The notes: a model not told the origin generated them from the letters alone. Shown: positions 26,272-34,755, counted from the first letter of the stretch. The stretch is 46,195 bases of DNA from Armatimonadota bacterium (GCA_029907315.1 JARYME010000010.1:1-46195), one strand, 5' to 3'. Numbers and translations are program-made.

Positions 26272-27807
26272 ATGACGTACCTGTTAGGAATAGATATAGG
26301 CACATCGGGCACGAAAGCACTGCTCATCGACGCCGACCGCGGCGGTGAGGTAGTTGCCTCCTCAACGAAGACTTATCCGCTCTACACGCCCAAACCTCTT
26401 TGGGCTGAACAGGAACCTGAGGATTGGTGGCAAGCAACAATAGCAGCTATAAGGGAGATACTTGACGAATCCGGGGTCGACCCTAATCGAATACAAGGGC
26501 TCGGCTTATCCGGACAAATGCACGGCTCAGTTTTTTTGGACGCAGACAACAACGTGCTAAGGCCCGCCATCCTCTGGTGTGACCAAAGAACACAGGCAGA
26601 GTGCGATTGGATAATGGAGACCGTGGGGCGAGAGAAGACAGTTGAGCTCATCTCAAACCCGGTGCTTACCGGCTTCACAGCTGGCAAAATCATATGGCTG
26701 CGGAACAACGAGCCTGAACTCTACACTCAAGTCAAGAAGGTTCTGCTGCCCAAGGATTATGTTCGCTTCAAGCTGACCGGCGAGTATGCGACTGAAGTCT
26801 CTGATGCAAGCGGAACTGCGCTTTTCAACGTCAAGAAGCGCGATTGGGCATACGAGATGTTGGACGCGATCGGCATACCCAGGGATTGGATGCCGCGGGT
26901 GTACGAAAGTCCCGAGATAACCGGTCGAATTACCGAGGAAGCCGCGTCCCTAACAGGACTAAAACCTGGGACGCCGGTCGTGGGCGGTGGAGGAGATCAG
27001 GCTGCCGGTGCTGTAGGAAACGGCGTTGTGGAGTCCGGCATAATCTCCTCGACTGTTGGAACCTCAGGCGTTGTATTTGCATTTGCAGACAAGCCTGTGG
27101 TTGACCCGGGTCTGAGGGTCCACACGTTTTGTCACGCTGTGCCGGGGAAATGGCACGTGATGGGCGTTATGCTGTCGGCAGGCGGGAGCCTGCGGTGGTA
27201 CCGAGACACGTTTGCAAGTGCTGAAACGTGCGTAGCGCGCGCCCTCGGAAAAGATCCCTATGAGGTAATTATTGACGAGGCGGCAACAGTTCCGCCGGGC
27301 AGTGAGGGATTGATCTTCTTGCCGTACCTCTCTGGAGAACGAACGCCATACGCTGACCCGCACGCAAGAGGTGTCTTTTTCGGCATAACACTGCGAAGCA
27401 ACCGAGGGCATTTTGTGAGGTCTGTTCTGGAAGGCGTAGCTTATGGGCTTCGAGACTCGTTCGCGATCCTACAGGAGATGAACATACCGATAACCCAGGT
27501 GCGAGCTTCCGGCGGAGGTGCTAGAAGTGAACTATGGCGTCAAATTCAAGCCGACGTCACCGGCTATGACCATGTGACCATCAACATCGATGAGGGTCCC
27601 GCTTTGGGCGTAGCGCTACTTGCGGGAGTCGGTACGGGCATCTACTCGAGCGTCGAAGAAGCATGCAGGTCCGTTATCAAGGTAGTCGCCACAACAAAAA
27701 CTAATCAGACCAACAAGCTCATCTACGATAAGTACTACCAAGTGTACCGCTCGCTTTACCAATCACTGAAAGACGAGTTTCCGAAGCTTTCAGAGATAGT
27801 CTCCTAA
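26272..27807 (+). CDS. xylB: Xylulokinase, FGGY family
   Basis: The 511-residue protein has the FGGY order: GIDIGTSGTKALLID (6-20), the XylB-specific GLSGQMHGSVFLD (77-90, with Met-His at 83-84), LWCDQRT (101-107), the catalytic aspartate in GGGGDQAAGAVG (Asp242), and the late adenosine motif ASGGGARSELWRQIQAD. XylB phosphorylates D-xylulose to D-xylulose 5-phosphate with ATP, feeding the pentose phosphate route. Length fits the family (about 490-510). AGAGGGAGG ends three bases before the ATG. Nearby glycosidases, an acetylxylan esterase and a sugar ABC ATPase fit xylan use. No xylA is visible; pyrF follows 19 bases downstream, an unusual partner. Confidence 0.93.
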   Translation: MTYLLGIDIGTSGTKALLIDADRGGEVVASSTKTYPLYTPKPLWAEQEPEDWWQATIAAIREILDESGVDPNRIQGLGLSGQMHGSVFLDADNNVLRPAILWCDQRTQAECDWIMETVGREKTVELISNPVLTGFTAGKIIWLRNNEPELYTQVKKVLLPKDYVRFKLTGEYATEVSDASGTALFNVKKRDWAYEMLDAIGIPRDWMPRVYESPEITGRITEEAASLTGLKPGTPVVGGGGDQAAGAVGNGVVESGIISSTVGTSGVVFAFADKPVVDPGLRVHTFCHAVPGKWHVMGVMLSAGGSLRWYRDTFASAETCVARALGKDPYEVIIDEAATVPPGSEGLIFLPYLSGERTPYADPHARGVFFGITLRSNRGHFVRSVLEGVAYGLRDSFAILQEMNIPITQVRASGGGARSELWRQIQADVTGYDHVTINIDEGPALGVALLAGVGTGIYSSVEEACRSVIKVVATTKTNQTNKLIYDKYYQVYRSLYQSLKDEFPKLSEIVS

Positions 27808-27826
27808 AGGGATAGGCGCCGTTACA

Positions 27827-28549
27827 GTGGAAGCACGGCAGAGAATAATCGTTGCCCTTGATGTTGACGCGCCAGAGAAAGCAGTCGAACTCGTCCGAAC
27901 CCTAAAGGACGACGTAGGGGCATTCAAGGTCGGCTTGGAACTAGTAAACGCAGCAGGCACTGGCATTTTCGAAGCTATCCGCAGTGCCGGTGTTGAGCAC
28001 ATCTTCTATGACGCCAAGTTTCACGACATACCAAACACTGTCGCAGGAGCAGTCAGAGCAGCGACCAGACTGGGAGTCTGGATGATCAATGTGCACTGCT
28101 CAGGTGGTCGAGAAATGATGAGAGCCGCTGCACAAGCTGCCCACGAGGAAGCAACCAGCCTAGGTTTACAACCCCCCAAGGTAATTGGCGTAACAGTTCT
28201 CACCTCAATAGACGAGACTATTCTGCGGCAAGAACTGCGCGTCCCGGGTTCCCTCCTGGACCACGTGGTCCACCTTGCACAACTAGCTCAGGATGCTGGA
28301 CTTGAAGGTGTAGTGGCATCGCCTCAAGAAGTTGAGCACATCAGGGCTGCGTGCGGTCCCGATTTTCTGATCGTCACGCCTGGAATACGCCCTCTAAGTG
28401 CAGATAGCCACGATCAAAAACGAGTTGCAACGCCCAGCGAGGCGATAAGACGAGGAGCGGATTATATCGTAGTCGGACGACCGATAACGCAATCGCCAGA
28501 TCCTAAAAGAGCAGCTAGATCTGTAGTGGCGGAACTGCGGGAACTCTGA
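27827..28549 (+). CDS. pyrF: Orotidine 5'-phosphate decarboxylase
   Basis: The 240-residue protein starts at GTG 27827 and matches class I OMP decarboxylases. ALDVDAPEKA lies at 10-19, KVGLEL at 34-39, and the catalytic D-x-K-x-x-D array is Asp62-Lys64-Asp67 in YDAKFHDIPNT. The end has the phosphate-binding pattern TPGIRP and GADYIVVGRPIT. The enzyme converts OMP to UMP, the last step of de novo pyrimidine synthesis, in the cytoplasm. No other pyr gene is present; it sits 19 bases after xylB and is likely co-transcribed. AGGGATAGG lies about ten bases upstream of GTG. The 3' end meets the DUF4091 gene 23 bases away. Confidence 0.94.
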   Translation: MEARQRIIVALDVDAPEKAVELVRTLKDDVGAFKVGLELVNAAGTGIFEAIRSAGVEHIFYDAKFHDIPNTVAGAVRAATRLGVWMINVHCSGGREMMRAAAQAAHEEATSLGLQPPKVIGVTVLTSIDETILRQELRVPGSLLDHVVHLAQLAQDAGLEGVVASPQEVEHIRAACGPDFLIVTPGIRPLSADSHDQKRVATPSEAIRRGADYIVVGRPITQSPDPKRAARSVVAELREL

Positions 28550-28572
28550 CCGACACTGCGAAAAAGCCGCAC

Positions 28573-30243
28573 TCAGAACTTGTCCTGGCGTTCGGCCAGA
28601 GGGATAAGCAGACGCCGTGCCAGCTCGATGTCCCCGGGAGATTTTATGCGGCCGTCGACGTCGCGGCACGCGAGAGTTATCGCCTGCTCGTAATCCACGA
28701 TTTCTTCCGGAGTCCTGATATTGGCAGAAGCCAACAGAGCAAGCTCGTAGTCAGCTATTCCTTCGAGCAACTGCTCCCAACGCAAACTGGATATGGGTCC
28801 CTTATCTCCCGGGTAGACGAAGAATGTGTCTCCGGTCGGCCAGAGCCCCCACTCAGGATGGGTGTAGGGGTCGTCAGGCCAATCGTTGTAGCTCCACCGA
28901 AGGAAGCCGTCGTAGCCACCCTGAAGTGCAAGCCAGGGTAGCATGCGAGACTCCACAAGCGGCGAAAATAGGAACGTGTTCGGGTGATCAGGACCACAGC
29001 ATACGTAGTACGTAGTGATAGTTCGGCTGGGACACTGCGTCGAAGACGGACACGGACCCCTGGGGTCCAGAAGACGAGCGGACCCAATTACAGATCTATC
29101 TGAGGGTGCAACCTCAGCTACACCTTTCTCTCCAAAGGCTATATGAAGAGAGAGATCATGGATCCTTTGGTACAAGTCCGCGTCTATATTGCCGGCTAGC
29201 GATATGCCTAGTTGAGGAGCATATCTTTCGAGAAAGTCGATAGCCGCCTCCATTGTTTCTCGGTCTCGCTCGTCAAATGCTACATAAGTCTTTTCAAGCC
29301 AGCCTCTCTCAGAAAGGTGCTCGACAAAAGATTCCAGAAACGCGCCCCAAGCTTCGGTGTAGAACTCATCTCCAACCGCCGTCTCCACGAGTCTAGTCGA
29401 ACCTGAATGTGCGTCATAGAACTCTATAGTATTTCCGCCGCTCTTGTCGCCCTGGACCATGGTGTAACAATGGATTGCGCGATCTATACCACACGAATGA
29501 TGCAGTTCGACATATCGATCAAATGCGCTGAAATCAAATTCCCATTTTTCCCCGCACTTGATCCACCGAACCAAGTTTGGATACGGATCTCTCGTTTGAT
29601 TACCCCACGGACGATAACATATCGGGGCGACGACAGTTTTCTGACCGTGAGAAGCCAAGTCTTCGACATATGGCCTCAGAACACAAAAGTGTTCGTCAGA
29701 CCAGATCTCCACTCCGTACCACCGCGCAACTGCGGCAGGATTCATCCACACGTTGAGGAAAAACGTCCAGTCATGCACACTAGGAAGATCAATATCGGCG
29801 ACCTCAATTTCGATAGTGTTCGTCGCAACGTCATCGCCGTCAACAGCCAGCGCAACAATTCCCTGGTACTTTCCCGCTTTAACTCTTTGAGGGATACGTA
29901 TGCTCACGTGTACGGCTGCGCATTTATCGATAGGAAACTCCTCAACCTCGTAGAGTGGATCGCAAACCAAACCGGCTTCGGGAGTTGGAACAACACCGAC
30001 CAGCCGCGCTTTGACAGCACTGGCCGGAATCCTCCCTTTGTCGGAGGCAAGATCACTAAAAACCAATCTGGCGGCAGAAACTGGCTTACTCGCGGTCACT
30101 ACCGCCATAAGGGAAATCTTTTGGTTGCGGCAGGCCAACCCTTTGAGCGGAACACCCTCCACGGGACCATGCACAACTGGCATGTGTCCCGGTAGTGGAG
30201 GTCTAACCAAAGGCTGCCACGCGATTATAGAGAAGTCATGCAA
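28573..30243 (-). CDS. DUF4091 (GH123-like) putative glycoside hydrolase
   Basis: The 556-residue protein has a beta-sandwich N-terminal domain (to about residue 155) and a TIM-barrel-like body. The last third matches DUF4091: GGYDGFLRWSYNDWPDDPY followed by TGDTFFVYPGDKGPISSLRWEQLLEGIADYE, broken here into short patterns. A conserved Asp324-Glu325 pair in YVAFDERD corresponds in position to the Asp-Glu pair of GH123 enzymes that use substrate-assisted catalysis, so activity on an N-acetylated sugar is possible. There is no signal peptide, so it seems cytoplasmic or misses its leader. The TTG at 30243 has GGTGAG six bases upstream; an ATG at 30183 is the next choice. Confidence 0.75.
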   Translation of the reverse strand: MHDFSIIAWQPLVRPPLPGHMPVVHGPVEGVPLKGLACRNQKISLMAVVTASKPVSAARLVFSDLASDKGRIPASAVKARLVGVVPTPEAGLVCDPLYEVEEFPIDKCAAVHVSIRIPQRVKAGKYQGIVALAVDGDDVATNTIEIEVADIDLPSVHDWTFFLNVWMNPAAVARWYGVEIWSDEHFCVLRPYVEDLASHGQKTVVAPICYRPWGNQTRDPYPNLVRWIKCGEKWEFDFSAFDRYVELHHSCGIDRAIHCYTMVQGDKSGGNTIEFYDAHSGSTRLVETAVGDEFYTEAWGAFLESFVEHLSERGWLEKTYVAFDERDRETMEAAIDFLERYAPQLGISLAGNIDADLYQRIHDLSLHIAFGEKGVAEVAPSDRSVIGSARLLDPRGPCPSSTQCPSRTITTYYVCCGPDHPNTFLFSPLVESRMLPWLALQGGYDGFLRWSYNDWPDDPYTHPEWGLWPTGDTFFVYPGDKGPISSLRWEQLLEGIADYELALLASANIRTPEEIVDYEQAITLACRDVDGRIKSPGDIELARRLLIPLAERQDKF

Positions 30244-30295
30244 TTGTGCTCACCATCCCTCAGACCCGACAAGTGTATCACACGATCGGCAGAGA

Positions 30296-30336
30296 TGCAA
30301 AAAGCACGGCCGATTTCGAAACCGAATCGCCGTGCT
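30296..30336 (-). terminator. Intrinsic terminator after the anti-sigma gene
   Basis: On the minus strand AGCACGG C-GATTCG pairs with CGAAATCG-GCCGTGCT, giving 7 perfect outer pairs plus 5 inner pairs after a one-base bulge. It is followed directly by TTTTTGC in the minus direction (plus strand reads GCAAAAAGC). It lies 29 bases past the anti-sigma stop and should end that operon before the DUF4091 gene. Confidence 0.8.
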
Positions 30337-30364
30337 CAAATAAGAGGCTCATTTGCTGGCTGCG

Positions 30365-31339
30365 CTAGCGCACCGGTTCAACTGCGTATATAGATGCAGC
30401 CACCCCGTAGGCTTTGAAACCCACTCGGTTCAAGCACTCGTATAGCGCATCGTCCGGGGTCGCCTGGTAGACCTGAGCATAGGCGACAGGCTTCCCAAGG
30501 TTACCCCAGGCTATTATCGCCACGCCGTATTCCCTGCAGATTCTCCTCAGCACATCGGCCACCGTAGCTTTCTCGATAGAGAAAGTTTTTACGACCGCGC
30601 GGCTCCGCAGCTTGCTCGGCAGGAAAACGGTTTGATATCTTCCCCACTCACCAATACTCCAAGCAACGTGCACGACACGAACTGAGCCGCTTCGCGGAGC
30701 CGGCACCTTGATTGCCGACGGCTTATCTGCTACTACGAAACCGCTGTACTTCGTCCCGGAGATGTCTATGTCAAACGCAACCGGTTTAAGGCTTTTCGTA
30801 TGCAACTTCAAACAATACACTCCCGACTGGACAACATCTAAGGTCAAAATCAGTCCTTGCCCGTTTCTGTTCTCCGGCGTCCAAGGCATAGGTGCCCGAG
30901 CCGACTCTTGGTCCAATGTGCTTATCGGGGCTTCAGAAGGTTTCTGCGCCAAGAACAGACCGGCTATACCAGTCCGCAGAGGCGGCAATACCTGCAGGCT
31001 TATCACGAACGCTATCAGAACAGCTAAACCAACCGCAAGAGCGCGGGCGGGCACGCGAATAGTAAACACCTTCTGCCAGTCAATACTCCACCATCTGACG
31101 CGCGCCGGCACTTTCCGCCGCTCTACTTCAACCCTAGCCATAACGCTCGCACGAAAACCAGCGGGAGGGTTTACATCAGGCAATCTCTCGAGCATACTGA
31201 TTGCGTATCTAAACCGACTGTACGCACGATCGCACTGCTCACAGTCGGCTAGATGCTTCTCGAGATCTACCTTTCGGCTGCTGTCTATGGAGTTGTCCAG
31301 ATACGCGGAGAAGAGATTTCGAGCTGCCTTGCAGTTCAT
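30365..31339 (-). CDS. Zinc-finger anti-sigma factor with periplasmic STN-like domain
   Basis: From ATG 31339 (GGAG nine bases upstream) the protein has 324 residues. The N-terminus is a zf-HC2 anti-sigma domain with Cys3, His29, Cys33 and Cys36 (HLADCEQC). A membrane helix follows near residues 94-116 (ALAVGLAVLIAFVISL). After a linker, a beta-rich region (about 150-245) leads to residues 251-324, which closely follow the secretin/TonB short N-terminal (STN) pattern: FSIEKATVADVLRRICREYG, then a central strand, then PDDALYECLNRVGFKAY. It should hold the ECF sigma factor encoded just upstream and sense a periplasmic signal. Pseudomonas FecR/PupR regulators have a comparable periplasmic STN subdomain, but with a different cytoplasmic domain. 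Confidence 0.85.
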   Translation of the reverse strand: MNCKAARNLFSAYLDNSIDSSRKVDLEKHLADCEQCDRAYSRFRYAISMLERLPDVNPPAGFRASVMARVEVERRKVPARVRWWSIDWQKVFTIRVPARALAVGLAVLIAFVISLQVLPPLRTGIAGLFLAQKPSEAPISTLDQESARAPMPWTPENRNGQGLILTLDVVQSGVYCLKLHTKSLKPVAFDIDISGTKYSGFVVADKPSAIKVPAPRSGSVRVVHVAWSIGEWGRYQTVFLPSKLRSRAVVKTFSIEKATVADVLRRICREYGVAIIAWGNLGKPVAYAQVYQATPDDALYECLNRVGFKAYGVAASIYAVEPVR

Positions 31340-31447
31340 ATCGCTATGCTCCAAACAACGAACAGCTTAACAAAAATTAACCTCTGCACCAGAAGCCGCT
31401 TGCACACCGCCAGACACGACGCGGCTTCATATGGTTTGACCGCTGCC

Positions 31448-32092
31448 TTATCCAAAAAGTTCCGGCTCAGACTCCAACATTTCTGCAATTGCAAGTCGGG
31501 CTCTGTTTAATCTCGACTTAACTGTGCCGATGGGCAGCTTGAGTATCTCTGCGATTTCCTCGTAACTGCGATGCTCCACGTGGTAGAGCGTAATGATTAT
31601 GCGCTGGTAGTCCGGGAGCGCGTTTATAGCCCTTTGCAAAATGCGCATGCGCTCCTTCGTTTGCACAATCTCGTCCGGGCTGGGAGTGGAATCCTCGATC
31701 TGCCTGGTCACCGAGTTTTCGTCCAGTTCGATCGTATCATCAAGAGAAGTGGTAGGGTGAGATTTGAGCTTCTTTCGCTCGTCCAAGTAGACGTTGGTAA
31801 CTATTCGATAAATCCAAGTGGCAAACTTAGCATCGCCTCTGAACGTCTGGATTGAATGAAATGCTCTAATGAATGCTTCTTGGGCTACGTCACAAGCGTC
31901 GTTGTAGTTACCGGTGACCCTCAACGCATAGTTGAACACGCGTTTTTCGAAGCGTCTCACAATCTCGTCAAAGGCAGCGGTATCACCTGCCTTACAACGC
32001 TCGATGAGAACATCCTCACCAAGCTGTTCGTAATCGCCGAACGAACCAGCTCTCGCTCCCACTGAATTCTCAAGCAAGTTGAAGCTCCTCAC
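31448..32092 (-). CDS. ECF (RpoE-type) RNA polymerase sigma factor
   Basis: The 214-residue protein has sigma region 2 at about residues 38-108 (FNYALRVTGNYNDACDVAQE, then FRGDAKFATWIYRI with the -10-binding helix) and region 4 at about 155-206 (LPDYQRIIITLYHVEH, then YEEIAEILKLPIGTVKSRL helix-turn-helix). There is no region 1 or 3, as in ECF sigma factors of the RpoE/SigW type. The GTG at 32092 gives a head of about 25 residues with little family match, so a later start is possible. It lies 59 bases after DUF4446 and 108 before the anti-sigma start, and the two should form a sigma/anti-sigma pair responding to an envelope signal. Confidence 0.92.
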   Translation of the reverse strand: MRSFNLLENSVGARAGSFGDYEQLGEDVLIERCKAGDTAAFDEIVRRFEKRVFNYALRVTGNYNDACDVAQEAFIRAFHSIQTFRGDAKFATWIYRIVTNVYLDERKKLKSHPTTSLDDTIELDENSVTRQIEDSTPSPDEIVQTKERMRILQRAINALPDYQRIIITLYHVEHRSYEEIAEILKLPIGTVKSRLNRARLAIAEMLESEPELFG

Positions 32093-32151
32093 CCAAAGCT
32101 GGAGGTCCGGGTTGAAAGTCGCACCCGCGCCGTCGGCTTAACGCCAAGGAC

Positions 32152-32673
32152 TCACTGTGACATCTTACCGGTGGGTTCGGCTTCCATAGCCTTCGACAAA
32201 GCCGTTTTCTCCTCGTCCGACAGGGCACGATCGCTTGTGCCGTTAATTATTTGCTTAGCATATACCCGCGAGTCTTGGCGTCCGTAGAGACTGCTCAAAG
32301 CAAACCCGTTCCCCTTGCCGTTGAGAAGTACTAGCGAGAAACTCTGTTCGCCGCCAACATCGTCGAAAGCGTCAAACCGAACAATACCCACCTTTTGCAA
32401 GCAAGCGGAGATGTTTTCGGCGTGTTCGGCAAGCCTAGCACTTATGTCGTCCAAGCGCGACTCCAGCATAGTGATTGCTTGCGTCTGCTGCGCAAGACAA
32501 TCCACGATTTCGCCCACGCTGCCGTCCGCGATTTTCGTGTTGTAGCGCCGCAACAACGCGTTGTGTTTGCGCCACAAAGCCAGCAGACACGCCACTAGCA
32601 CTAGGTATAGAATGACCATTGCCAGAATGATGTGGCTGTTGTAGGTCTGAAGTAAACTCAACACTTCTCGCAT
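32152..32673 (-). CDS. DUF4446 family membrane protein
   Basis: The protein (about 173 residues) has one N-terminal membrane helix (ILAMVILYLVLVACLLAL), a coiled coil (QTQAITMLESRLDDISARLAEH pattern in short form: TMLESRLDDI, RLAEHAENI), and the characteristic DUF4446 segment GIVRFDAFDDVGGEQSFSL followed by GNGFALSSLYGR and SRVYAKQI. DUF4446 genes are widespread and often lie near cell-envelope or partition genes; their function is not known. ATG 32673 was chosen; a TTG at 32679 has AAGG at better spacing, so the start is uncertain by two codons. It is the first gene of the sigma-factor operon. Confidence 0.85.
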   Translation of the reverse strand: MREVLSLLQTYNSHIILAMVILYLVLVACLLALWRKHNALLRRYNTKIADGSVGEIVDCLAQQTQAITMLESRLDDISARLAEHAENISACLQKVGIVRFDAFDDVGGEQSFSLVLLNGKGNGFALSSLYGRQDSRVYAKQIINGTSDRALSDEEKTALSKAMEAEPTGKMSQ

Positions 32674-32710
32674 CGGCAAACACTACCTTCGGGTCTAAGG
32701 TTCTCTCTCG

Positions 32711-32719
32711 ATTATACCA
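32711..32719 (-). promoter_or_regulatory. Extended -10 promoter for the DUF4446-sigma operon
   Basis: On the minus strand TGGTATAAT is a perfect extended -10 element (TGnTATAAT). No good -35 is present 16-18 bases upstream, which is usual for extended -10 promoters. Transcription should start near 32704, about 30 bases before the DUF4446 start, in the gap after the UroD-like gene. Confidence 0.6.
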
Positions 32720-32771
32720 CACGGGCGGCACGAGCATGACGTACGCTTTGCCGGTGATTGCAGATTCTGAG

Positions 32772-33785
32772 TTAGTCCTCCCTCGCAGCCTCAGCCATGG
32801 CGAGCACGTTCTGGGGCGGAACATTGGGTAGAATGGCCTCGTGAGAAGGACTTACTACTAGATTGGGCCCCAAAAGATTCTTAACCCTGCGCACTTCAGC
32901 CTTCACGTCTTCGGGCGTCCCACGCACAAGCAGCAGCTGCGTGTCAATACCCCCGATAAAAGCGATGCGACCTTTAAATCTCGAAGCCAAGCTTTCGGCA
33001 TCCATACCAACCGCCCTAGCCTGAAGGGGATGCAGAGCCTGAATCCCGACCTCTATGAAGCGGTCAATGATCTTGTGAATCGACCCGCAGCAGTGATGCA
33101 TAATCTGATAGCCGTATGAACGCGCCAAGTCTATCAACTTTTGAGTGTAGGGCATAACAAAGCGCTCTATCTGCTCCGGACCGATAATCAAGTCGAGCTG
33201 CGTGCCGAGATCATTGCCGAAAAAGAACGCATCCATTTCGCTGCCAGCCAACTCAAAAAACCGCCTATTCGCCTCGAGGTAGAACTCACACACGTTCCGA
33301 GTAACGGCATCGACTACTTCCGGATGGGTGAACATCTTAATGAAGTAGTTCTCCATACCGAAGAAGTCTGCCACTATATGGAAGAAGCAAGACCACATGC
33401 CGCTGGCACGATATACGTCACCCGCGTTTCTCAATCGCTCCAGTGTTTCCGAGAAATCCAGATACTCGACACTGGGCCAACCGCCCCAAGCATCAACTTC
33501 TCTCGGATCCTCACAATGAGCAAAAACCGGTTCTGTTCTACCGGAATCATCCGTCCGCACAGGATTCCACATGGGTTTTCCATCGGGATGCTTGTAGCTA
33601 CCCCACTCCGCCGAAATCCAGCGCAGGTCGTCCTGAAGAAAAACGCGGAGCTCCTCCTGGGTAGAAAAGCCGAAATATTCGAGGTATATGGGCCAAGTAT
33701 CTGGATGTGGCATTCCCAGCCAGAATGCACATCTATCCGGCTTCCCGCCCGCTATTATCGTCCTGACGCGCTCTCTACTGGTCAC
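32772..33785 (-). CDS. Uroporphyrinogen decarboxylase-like (URO-D/MtaA family) protein
   Basis: This 337-residue URO-D-fold protein starts MTSRERVRTIIAGGKPDR, the family opening, and has the HHCCGSI segment where methylcobamide:CoM methyltransferases (MtaA) carry the H-x-C zinc ligands. The late MtaA cysteine is replaced by SPSHEAI, and the RxxR catalytic pattern of true HemE is absent. It is therefore probably not the haem-pathway enzyme. Members of this branch often lie in sugar-catabolic clusters of soil and candidate-phylum bacteria with unknown function; a corrinoid-related methyl transfer is possible. The GTG start at 33785 lies four bases after the stop of the acetylxylan esterase gene, so the two are an operon. 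Confidence 0.82.
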   Translation of the reverse strand: MTSRERVRTIIAGGKPDRCAFWLGMPHPDTWPIYLEYFGFSTQEELRVFLQDDLRWISAEWGSYKHPDGKPMWNPVRTDDSGRTEPVFAHCEDPREVDAWGGWPSVEYLDFSETLERLRNAGDVYRASGMWSCFFHIVADFFGMENYFIKMFTHPEVVDAVTRNVCEFYLEANRRFFELAGSEMDAFFFGNDLGTQLDLIIGPEQIERFVMPYTQKLIDLARSYGYQIMHHCCGSIHKIIDRFIEVGIQALHPLQARAVGMDAESLASRFKGRIAFIGGIDTQLLLVRGTPEDVKAEVRRVKNLLGPNLVVSPSHEAILPNVPPQNVLAMAEAARED

Positions 33786-33789
33786 CGCT

Positions 33790-34755
33790 CTAGTCCCAAA
33801 GCTTATTCATAAACTCGAGAATCTTGTCGGCGGCCCCAGGAAGGGTCTCGTGACCGAAGTCGGGGTATATCAACACGTTTTTTCTCGAGCTGATTTTGTT
33901 ATAAGCTGCAAACTGAGTGGATGGGGGACACACGGTATCCATTAGTCCCGTAAGCATTAGTACCTCGGCCTTTATCCTGGGCGCGAGGTGCTGATTGTCA
34001 ATGTAACCCAGTTTGGTGAAAATCTCTTCTTCGCACTCGTGCCTAGGGTCGAAAAGCCTAAAGTACATCGCCAGCTCCTCATAGGCAGCTTTGGCGTAAT
34101 CCATTTCCCAAACGCGCCGATAGTCGCACAAGAATGGGTAGGTAGACGCCACACGCCTCACGCGCGGCTCCAAAGCGGCACACGCCAAAGCGAGTCCACC
34201 GCCCTGCGATGCGCCCACAGCGCCCACTCGGGTTTCCTCTACTTCTGGCATGGACATCAGTATTCCTGCCAGCTGAGCACAGTCTAGAAAGATCGCTCGA
34301 AAGAGGAGCTTCTCGGGAGAGTCGTCCAAACCGCGTATTATGTGGCCCCTGAAGGTGTTTCCTTTGACACAGCCAATGTCTTCGGAGAGTCCACCTTGAC
34401 CTCTGCAATCCATAGCGGCAACCGAGAACCCCTGCGAGACCCATCCCAGATACGCAAACCAGTCTCCGCTGTTGCCGGAATAACCATGAAAGAAAACCAG
34501 TGCAGGATGCTTTTCAGGACCCCATTTCGGACGTAGATACTTGGCGTGTATTCTTGCGCCTCCGACCCCTGTAAAAAACAAGTGAAAACACTCAACGCCT
34601 CTCGCGGAAATGTCATAGGGAACTAACTCAACCTGCGGATCGACCGACTTCATCTCCGCTAAAGCACGATCCCAATAAAGGTCAAAATCTTCCGGTCTAG
34701 GGTTTCTACCCTGGTACAGCATAAGCTCGTCCAAGGGCATATCTATAAGCGGCAT
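33790..34755 (-). CDS. Acetylxylan esterase/cephalosporin C deacetylase (AXE1 family)
   Basis: From ATG 34755 (GGAGGAG eight bases upstream) the protein has 321 residues, very near the 318 of Bacillus CAH. The catalytic serine is Ser183 in GASQGGGLA, the acid Asp273 in LTGLMDTVCPPST and the histidine His302 in YPDFGHE; in CAH these are at about 181, 269 and 298. The oxyanion region HGYSGNSGDW and the RGQGG motif are also present. It has no signal peptide, as usual for this cytoplasmic family, which removes acetyl groups from imported xylo-oligosaccharides. It pairs with the UroD-like gene four bases downstream. Confidence 0.92.
   Translation of the reverse strand: MPLIDMPLDELMLYQGRNPRPEDFDLYWDRALAEMKSVDPQVELVPYDISARGVECFHLFFTGVGGARIHAKYLRPKWGPEKHPALVFFHGYSGNSGDWFAYLGWVSQGFSVAAMDCRGQGGLSEDIGCVKGNTFRGHIIRGLDDSPEKLLFRAIFLDCAQLAGILMSMPEVEETRVGAVGASQGGGLALACAALEPRVRRVASTYPFLCDYRRVWEMDYAKAAYEELAMYFRLFDPRHECEEEIFTKLGYIDNQHLAPRIKAEVLMLTGLMDTVCPPSTQFAAYNKISSRKNVLIYPDFGHETLPGAADKILEFMNKLWD

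Noticed and set aside
32772-33785. hemE, haem biosynthesis
   Set aside because: The family fold is present but HemE catalytic arginine motifs are missing, other hem genes are absent and the neighbour is a sugar esterase.
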